NCBI GenBank assembly: GCA_014898415.1
Contig: RCTD01000026.1
Coordinates: forward strand, 496,001 to 560,000
Source: Stromatinia cepivora
Lineage: Eukaryota > Ascomycota > Leotiomycetes > Helotiales > Sclerotiniaceae
DNA length: 64,000 nt
Direction: 5' to 3'
Shown: positions 55,750 to 64,000 of the stretch, in pieces
Position numbering within the stretch: the stretch's first letter is position 1
Layout: each line of letters opens with the position of its first letter
The notes under the pieces: model-generated
Databases searched by the model: none
Told to the model about the DNA's origin: nothing
What the model saw: the letters and a program-made list of their open reading frames with translations, nothing else
Program-made: the position numbers and the translations under genes

Positions 55750-57453
55750 TGGATATCGATATAATATAATTTCGTAATGATCCATTTGTTCTTATCAATC
55801 ATCAATTTGATTGTTTATTGATTATCGCAAAAGATCGTTATAGATTCTTTTATTACTAAATCAATCTTTTTTAAGAAATATAGGGTTACTATAATTTCTT
55901 TTAATATATATTCAATTCCGAGAAATTTTGTTTTAGTAATTAAGATGATTATAATATCTTGCTTAAATACTTTCTATACAATTAAACCATCAAAAAGGGA
56001 TATAACATACCTTTAAAATGATTGATAAATATCTGAATCATTTGTAAAAGAAGTATTTGAGAAGATAAGAAATTATAGTATTTGATTATCGCTATATTGA
56101 ATTGCAAGATATCTTGTATTCCATAAATATTGTAAATAATGATTGATAACTTTTATATAATCGTTTGATGAATTGATCAAATAATGGTTTAATTGTGAAA
56201 CAGCGAATGATATATTTGCTTTTATAGTAATTGTAGTATATAATATTAAGCTTACTTTCTTTTAATATATTTTTATAATATATATAGGAATTTGATTCTG
56301 ATTTTTCCGAAATACTATTATCAGGAATGATATACTTACTATCTTATTTGTTGCCTTGAATTTCGTAATAATCTTTTCAATATATATATTATAAGTTAAC
56401 CATAGTTTTTTTTTGAATTGATTATAGAATATATATATATCTAAAAACTATTTAATATTTTCCAGATCTTATAATTTATATATAATTTTGATTCCTTTGA
56501 TGATCTTTATGGTAATTGATTTGTTTTTTTTATAATAAATGATTTGAATATTGTTTATAAAGAAAAGAATTATAATAATATACTCTGGATTAATATATAA
56601 ATATAGTTCCTTTTTGTATTATATCAATCCTAGTTTTTCGAGTATCCAAATAAAATCCCTAAACTATATAATTAAAGAATCTTGTAGATTATATAAAGTT
56701 CATATAATTATAACATTTTTGTTTGGGATTTTATATCCATTAGATAAATAATATATAACTAGGGTATTGGAAGGATCATATAGAATATTGATGAAAGCGT
56801 TGATTATATCATATTATTTTGTTTCGAGATTGTATTTAGCGATAATTGCTATTACAATTCGGAATGATCGATCTACTAATATAACGATATAAATAATCTC
56901 AATAATATTTTCAGCCTGAAGATCTTTTTGTATTATTAAATATAAATAATAATGAATAATTAAATCTTAATCATTATATTTATATATAAACATCTATTGA
57001 AGAGGGATCGGTTTTATAGGTTCCGATCCAGAATCGATTTTATGTCAGGTTTTCCTAACCTTAAGATTATTAATTTCAAAATCGCAATCCTATTTGAATC
57101 AATATCCTATTTGATGATCTTTTAATTAATAATAAAAACGAAGTAACTTTGAAATTGCAAATATATAAATTCGAGGAAATGATATTATCTATAATCTATT
57201 AATTATAAACCAAATAAAAAACAATAATGGTTTTGTTTTAATTCTAGTAATGATTATATTATAAATTGTTATAAATTGAAAATACTCTTTTATATTATTT
57301 ATTCCTTATTAATTAGATCAAAATATAGAATGAAAATTGTTTAAACAAAATAATCCTATTGAATTTATTCTTTGAAATATAATAATTCTTATATAAAATT
57401 CAACATTGGAATTACTTCCTTAATGACATTATTGTATATATAATTGCCTTTGT
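55750..57453 (-). pseudogene. X2 copia reverse transcriptase and RNase H (broken)
   Basis: The minus-strand equivalent of X3 41950-43200 and X1 12240-13860; the box region lies near 56530-56560. It is cut at 57453 by copia B and resumes at 62940. The plus-strand frame 56551-56751 is a shadow. Assignment rests on alignment with X3. Confidence 0.7.
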
Positions 57454-57619
57454 TGTTGGAAATGAGGCCATCATAGGATTAGAATTGAGGTCATAAGACC
57501 ACAATGGTGTATAGACCATATTTAGGGATAACCTCAATTCTATTCCTATTAGAATTATAAATCCTTAATTCAATCTATATAATCAATAATACTATTACTT
57601 TCTATATCAAAAATCAAAA
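57454..57619 (+). repeat. 5' LTR of copia B
   Basis: 166 bp, TGTTGGAAATGAGGCC to AAAATCAAAA; partner at 62769. Confidence 0.92.
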
Positions 57620-59089
57620 AGTTATAAGATCCAATTGTACAATAATGATTAAAAAGCAAAACAAATCGAGAAAGGATTAATATAATTAATAAAAATAGAA
57701 TAAAATGAAAATCAGAGTTTTCATATAGTACCACTAAAGTAGAATTGAAATACAATAATATAGCTTATAATTCACAATATTATAGACCAGAATGGAGAGC
57801 AATCTGTACAATACTGATATAGAATTATAGTAGAGGCGAAGAGCAAGTTCGTATAGTTATAAGAAAATACATTATAATACAATCTTACGAATTCTTTTAT
57901 TATTTTATTTTTATATTTCTTTATTATTTTGAATTTATTTGCTATACACTTTTTTTTAAGACCATCTTAAAAATCTGAAGATTATCTTCGATACCCATCA
58001 AATAACAAGAAATCTTTACAATATCGGAATCAAATAACCCTTCAAAACTCGATCAAAATAATTATAAATAATGATTTAAATAAACAAAGATACAATTAAA
58101 AGGGAAAGAATGGTTTTATATAATTGATCAAATATTAAACGAATATATGTAGATTACAGGATTCAATATAGTATTTATTTACAAGATCAATGATCGTATA
58201 TATTACAATATCGAGTTGAAATTGGAATATTTAAAGAACAAAGCGAATATGTTATTATATATTTGTACAATATTTAATAATAACGATAAAGCCCTTATCA
58301 ACGAATATTTAATAGTATATATATTTTGGAAATATTTTAAATCAAAATATACTAAAATCAGTATAATTATAATTAATATATATATAATGATGATCCAGAA
58401 CTTCAAATTCTAATCCAATATTTATTCTAATATAATCATTATCGAAATTTGAAATAAACTAAAAGAGTATAGAAGAAAATTGAAAATTGCAAACAAAAAC
58501 TATCGATTAGTATATTAAGATATTACTTTATTCTTAATTTTAATATATAATCTTCCAATCGATTATTAAGGAATAATAAATATATTGAATATCCAAATTA
58601 GTTTTAATATTGATAATAAGATCAAATATTTATAGGTTAAGGAATTTCATTTTAAGGATGGATCAAAGTTAATGCAAATTGCGAAAGGATTTAGGTACAC
58701 TTTTCGATACCAAGAATCAGATTTCGAGATCCCAAATAATATTTACGATTTATATCAAAGGAAAGATTATTATATATAAAACTATTCATATTTAATATAA
58801 ACCAGTAAACTTCTTTATAATTATCTTTATTATCAAAGGAGAAAAGGATTATCGAATTCGAAGAGGGTTCATTTCAATAAAAAAGATCAAATATATTTTG
58901 CTAATAATATTTCTGAATCAAATTTTGATATTGAGGATATAATAAAAGAAGATTACAATTTGATAAAGGAAATCATTAGTAAGGTTTCTTTTAGTAAGTG
59001 GTATACTGATATAAATGTTTTTTTATATATATTTGATCAATCTTTATTATTTAAATTAATAGAATTTATTATCAAATGAAGAATAAAGG

Positions 59090-60240
59090 TTAATAAAGGA
59101 ATGATGTATTATTATTATTGGGGTTTAGTGGATATGGTATACGAAGATGGTTTTAAGATGTTACTTTCAAATGTATTATATATATCAGGGTTAGGAGTAA
59201 ACTTATTATCAGGAAAAAGGATCTGTGAAATAGGGTTGCAAGGGGAATTTAACTTTCATTATATATATTTCAAAAAGGATAATAAGAAAATCATCTGTAC
59301 TAGAATGTAAAACGGAATGTATGTGGTTTTATATATGATCAAAGGATATAAGGATATAGCTCTTTATTCTAATGTATATCAAAATAATCAGGAAAAAGAC
59401 TTTTCTTTAAAAATAATCGATGGTATTAAAGGTATCGATAACGAATTGATATTTAAGAAGAAAAAGAGATATCTATTATAATATCAAAAATTCAATTATT
59501 TAAATCCAGATAAAATCAAAAATCTATATAAGGTATTCAATATAATCAAATTGATAAAGGTCCTAATTGAATTAAATATCTATAAAGTATATATATTTAT
59601 CAAAATGATCAATCGTATTCCGAAGTAATTGAGTCTGTATAAATCAAAAAGATTCGAATTTATATATTTCGATATTGTAAAATTATTCCCAAAATCGATT
59701 TGAAGAAATTATTATTTTATATTAATCATTGACAATTATACAAAAATAAATTGGATTATATTATTTAAACAAAAAAATGATATAATTCAAATATTGAAAA
59801 TTTAGAAAAAGGAGATAGAATTAACTATTGAAGAAAAGATCATTACAATTAGAACTAATAATGTATTGGAATTTTTATAAGCTATTCGTAAATGATTATC
59901 GGGCATATAATCCGAAGTTACAATAATTACTTTTTTACATCAAAACAGATTTACAGAACGAAATATAAGAACTATAAAGGCAGATATAAAAGCAATGCTA
60001 AAAGAAACTGGATTACTATTAGAATTTTGGGACGAAGCTGTAGAGTACGATGCTTATATCAGGAATCGCATTAATATTAATCCTGATATAAATGGAATAA
60101 ATCAATCCCTTATAGAAGTTTTTATAGGTACAATATCAAATATAGAGATATGCAAAATTTGGGGGAGTAAATATTATACTTATATCAATCCCAAAACTAT
60201 TCCGAAAAAGTAAAAATACGACAAATTATAGAACACTTCG
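59090..60240 (+). pseudogene. Copia B protease/pre-integrase and integrase (broken)
   Basis: Frame 59101-59310 holds 'SNVLYISGLGVNLLSGKRIC', a textbook end of copia protease. The integrase follows: 'NRIPK' near 59610, 'FEFIYFDIVKLFPK' with the first Asp near 59665, 'FTERNIRTIKADIKAMLKET' near 59950, and frame 59995-60213 'EFWDEAVEYDAYIRNRININ' (usual 'W-x-E-A-x-x-x-A-x-Y-x-x-N-R'). Better preserved than A in places. Confidence 0.83.
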
Positions 60241-61029
60241 AGAATCGATATATTCCTAGGGTATTCAAATATTATAAATAAATATATCAAAATGTATTCT
60301 TTAAAATTAGATTATATATTTCGATCAAATAAAATAATTATAAATGAATCTCATTGAAGAAAAGATTTGGATTTTAAATTAAGAAATTATGAATTAGGTT
60401 TACAAAGAATAAAGAATATAAAACTAAATCGAAAACCTTATAATAGATCAGCAATAAATAAAATACCTTCTCCATCCTTAATATCAAATACAATATCTAT
60501 ATTATTTTTGTTTCAAATATTCTCTTCAATAGATATTATATCGAATTTAATAATTATATCAAATACCCCAATTATCAAATTGAAATCAAATAAATTAAAT
60601 ATATTAATATCAATATATAATAAAGATAAAAATAACAATATCCAAAAAACAAATCAAAAATCTTCTTTCAAAAATATTTTAGATATCGAATTTATCATTT
60701 CAAAAAATCCAATTTAAAAGTTAATTTCTACAAATCCTAAATCTGTATTGAGAGTAAAATTTAAGATTGTTTTAAATTTTGTTGATAAATTTATTTCAAT
60801 AAAATCAAAAAACAAAATAAATTTATAATCATTTGAAATCAAACAAAAAAATGAAATGGACCTTGAAGACAAATCCTTAAGGTATCTAATACGAAAACGG
60901 AAAAGAGATATAGAACAAGATCCTGAAGAAGAATGGGAAAATAAGATTATAAGGATATTGATTGCGATATTTATATAGGTCAAAATTCAAGAAAATGTAG
61001 AATATATTATAATTATAATTCCAATTATT

Positions 61030-62740
61030 TATAAAATAGATCCTTATATCAAAAACAAGATCGTTTCAGATTTCATGATTTTATTGATAGATATAAATAA
61101 TACAGAAAGTGTAGTATATCTGGCCGAAGAAGTTCTAAAAATCAAAATACCAAGAATTTATAAAAAAGCAATATCAGATCGAGAATACTTTGAAAAATAA
61201 AAGGAAGTTATTCAAAAGGAAATTATATCTTTGGTTCAAAATAATACTTGAGAAAAATATATATTTTCTAAAGGAAATAATCTGATTTCAACGAAATAAA
61301 TATTTATAATTAAAACCAAGAATAACAAGATAGAACAATTCAAAATAAGATTAGTAATTCGAAAATTCAATCAAATATTAGAAAAGGATTATAACAAAAC
61401 ATTTATATCAATAATAAAACTAAATATACTTAAATTATTTTTAATTATTATCACAAAAGAAAATTTGGAATATTTATATTTCGATATCAAAAATACCTTT
61501 ACCGAATTATATTTAAAGGAAAAGATCTATCTCGAATTATTTTAAGGTATCAAAATCAAAAAAAGATATGTACTACGAACTCTACAAAGCCTATATAGAT
61601 TGAAACAAATTGGAAGGGACTAGAATTTATTATTGAAGAAAAAACTTTTAGATATAAGTTTTGTACAAAGTTTGGCGGATCTATATCTATATATATCCAA
61701 AGACTATAATATAATATTACTGGTATATATCAACGATATCGTTATTGCATTATATATATCATTGCAAATCATTTGATTCGATAAAAAGTTATCAATTTGT
61801 TTTAACATTAAAAATCTAAGGGAGATTAATAAGATTCTAAATATTAAAATCATTCACAATAGAAAAGTATATATATTAATTATAAATCAAGAAAAATATC
61901 TTGATATTATACTAATCAAATATAATATTATACATAAACAATATCAAACCAAGAAACTACCAATAATGGATTATATCTATCTCCGGCTAGTAACCAATAA
62001 CAATGAACTAATAGATATAAACAAATATCAATAACAAATAAAAAATGTAATTCATTCAATAGTATATATCCAATTAGATATAGTATTCTCAATTAGAAGA
62101 TTTTTACAATTTATGGCAAAACCAGCAAAACATTATCTTATAGCTTTGAAGAATCTAATATGATATTTATAATCAACAATCAAACAAAAGCTATAGTTCG
62201 GATTAAAAAGAATACAATCTGATATCTACAAAAAATATAATATACCTAATAATACAATAAAGATATATACAAATATAGATTGGATTAATAACAAATATAA
62301 CCGGAAAAGTGTTTCAAGGGGAGTTGTAATATTCTATAGAGACTTTATATTATGGACTAACAAAAAACAAGTATCTATAATTACCTTTAATACAGAATTA
62401 GAATATATTGCAATAATAATGTTCATCAAATAAGAAAAATGGATTGTATAAATACTCAAAGATCTATTCAGATTAAGTTATATTAAAAAGAATAAAAATA
62501 CGATTCAAATACTTAATAATAATCAAAACGCTTTAGCTTTAATCAAGAACCCATATTTGTATAAACAATCCAAACATATAAATATCAATTATCATTTCAT
62601 TAAAAACTTGATAGAAAAGAAGAAAATCGTTACTAATTATATCAATACATATAATATAATTGCCAACGAAATAACAAAACTTTATACAAGGATTGCTTTC
62701 AAAAGGTTCAAGAAAATGTTAGAATTAATAGCTTAAAAGG
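61030..62740 (+). pseudogene. Copia B reverse transcriptase and RNase H (broken)
   Basis: 'YLYFDIKNTFTELYLKEKIY' near 61470 and the box Y-I-N-D-I-V at about 61728-61745 (first Asp to Asn). 'TIKIYTNIDWINN' and 'WTNKKQVSIITFNTELEYI' are the RNase H region near 62260-62410, and the end 'AFKRFKKMLEL' lies near 62725. Same order and length as in A. Confidence 0.83.
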
Positions 62741-62768
62741 ATCGAATAGGATATCCTCAATAAAGGAA

Positions 62769-62934
62769 TATTGGAAATGAAACCATTATAGGATTAGAAT
62801 TGAGATTACAAAACCACAATGGTATATAGATCATATTTGGGGATAATTTTAATTCTACTTTTATTAGAATTATAAATCCTTAGTTCAACCTATATAGTCA
62901 ATAATACTACTACTTCCTGCACCAAAAGTCAAAA
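62769..62934 (+). repeat. 3' LTR of copia B
   Basis: 166 bp, TATTGGAAATGAAACC to AAAGTCAAAA, preceded by AATAAAGGAA, the decayed purine tract. Confidence 0.92.
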
Positions 62935-62939
62935 TTTGT

Positions 62940-64000
62940 ATATATACTGATTGCTTTGGGATACGAAAACCAAATAATTCCCAGAAGAAAGATGACTTTG
63001 AATAGTAATCATATAATTGAAACTCAGATGGATTGATTTGAGTTCTAGATATTTCAATCCTTATAATACGAATTTTTTTAGGTATTTATTCAAAATTATA
63101 AATCCGTAAATCCTTTATAAATCGATCAGATGAATATATAGAATACAATAATCTTTATAATGATTGGATTTCTTTTACAGAATACTTTGATTAATTATTC
63201 CAATATATATACTTCCTTTTAGAATATTGAAATTAATCGATTAAAACAATCTTTAAATCATTTTTGTATATATTATAAAGAACTTCGATAATACAATCAA
63301 TAGGTTTATACTTTATATTCTTTATATCAATATATTCGGTAAGATCAGGATCTGTATTATTATTACAGATATCTCTTTAAATAATATCAATATCTTTATT
63401 TATAAGATATAATTATTTTTCAATAAAAAAGTTGGCTTCTTTAGTTTCTTTAATAAAAAGATTGACCAATATTTGTATATCTTTATTGTATATTTTATCT
63501 TTATTATTTAAAGGATTAAATAAATTGAATAATCCTAGATCGATTTCTTTATTTTTATTATTATTCTTTAGATCTATATTTACCCCTAAAACCAATTCAT
63601 TTATAAGTAGTAAATCTGAAATATATTTGATGAATAAATTAAGGGCTTTTCGATCTATAAAAATAAATAAATGAATGAAATCTTTATAATTGTTTTCGTT
63701 TTGAATAATCATTTTATCCATTTCGGTATAATTTTATAAATCAAAAATTCTAATAAATTGTTTAAGTTCTTTTATAATATAAATATCAATTATTCGATTA
63801 ATAGAATTCATATAATAAATAAATTCCTTATTAAACGTTATATTTCGAATAATAATAACTTTATCAAATTTGAGTATTCATATACAATAGATCAATATAT
63901 TTGGGATATAATCTATTAAATATCTAATATATACTCGAGGATTGGTTTTGTATTATTTCCTATTAATTTTAGCTTTTTTATTCTTATCCAAAAAATAAGT
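62940..64000 (-). pseudogene. X2 copia integrase-linker region, continued
   Basis: Minus-strand sequence equivalent to X1 about 13950-15070. The 102-codon frame 63413-63721 ('MDKMIIQNENNYKDFIHLFI' through to 'IQILVNLFIKETKEANFFIE') is the acidic linker after integrase, shared with X1 and X3. Upstream minus-strand sequence to 64000 is the integrase end. The plus frame 63432-63674 is a shadow. Confidence 0.75.

Larger units (their letters stand above)
57454..62934 (+). mobile_element. Ty1/copia element B, full length, RIP-degraded
   Basis: Direct 166-bp LTRs (57454-57619, 62769-62934) and perfect duplication TTTGT (57449-57453, 62935-62939), 5,481 bp. It parallels element A through gag (58216-58413), protease/pre-integrase (59101-59310, 'MLLSNVLYISGLGVNLLSGK' intact), integrase (59640-60230), linker (60367-60717) and reverse transcriptase/RNase H (61030-62740). 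It sits in the pol of X2. Confidence 0.95.
53388..64000 (-). mobile_element. Ty1/copia element X2 (LTR2 family), interrupted by copia B, runs off window
   Basis: Its 3' LTR is at 53388-53696 on the minus strand. The interior parallels X1 base for base with transitions: antisense frames at 54062-55701, pol on the minus strand from about 55750 to 57453 and from 62940 on, with the post-integrase linker frame at 63413-63721. Copia B (57454-62934) splits it with duplication TTTGT. The gag part and 5' LTR lie beyond 64000. Confidence 0.9.

Overview
The window looks like a repeat-dominated, A/T-rich block of a filamentous ascomycete (Pezizomycotina) nuclear genome. Most of it is visibly A/T-dominated and made of LTR retrotransposons and one Fot1/Pogo DNA transposon. 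Their reading frames are broken mainly by TAA/TAG/TGA at sites where another copy keeps CAA, CAG, CGA or TGG, and copies differ mostly by C-T and G-A transitions. That is the signature of repeat-induced point mutation (RIP) acting at CpA. No rRNA, tRNA, CRISPR array or bacterial operon was seen. The genus cannot be named from sequence alone.

Layout. (1) 1-9357: a complete but decayed Ty3/gypsy element, F (1847-8927, + strand, 282-bp LTRs, perfect target duplication GGGTT), sits inside an older inverted copy of the same family (W: 1-1846 and 8928-9357, - strand). (2) 9443-18211: a 25-bp tandem repeat, then a 39-bp minisatellite hit twice by one Ty1/copia family with 309-bp LTRs ('LTR2'): a solo LTR (9565-9873) and a full element X1 (9896-18211, - strand). 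(3) 18212-19620: unidentified decayed coding sequence with a solo LTR of a third family ('LTR3', 19000-19190). (4) About 19630-28880: a higher-G+C island that largely escaped RIP. It holds an SNF2-family helicase gene (20248-23905, - strand; one intron, one frameshift, one premature TAG), an unidentified pseudogene (about 24830-25440), an intact 388-codon frame fusing an unfamiliar N-terminus to a Ty1/copia RNase H domain (25564-26730), a gypsy 3' end with LTR (27287-27434), a terminal-inverted-repeat element (28055-28672) and several arrays of the nonamer GGTAAGGAT.

(5) 30585-64000: a nested stack. The tail of an old copia copy (Y', 30585-31605) is the target of a second copy of the same family (Y, - strand). 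Y was split by a Fot1/Pogo transposon (32217-34067), LTR2 element X3 (35088-45627), copia element A (45748-51226) and LTR2 element X2 (53388 to the end). X3 was itself split by a young non-autonomous LTR3 element (38762-41033), and X2 by copia element B (57454-62934). Target duplications recovered: TCGAT, ATAAT, ATTTA, TTTGT, CTTTT, and TA for Fot1. Removing the insertions rejoins Y as protease, integrase, reverse transcriptase and RNase H, in copia order.

The most unusual content is a block of antisense reading frames, with a membrane-segment N-terminus, carried between pol and the 3' LTR by all three LTR2 copia elements; the free-standing RNase H fusion; and the LTR3 element, built of minisatellites with nearly identical LTRs and apparently younger than the RIP-altered sequence around it.
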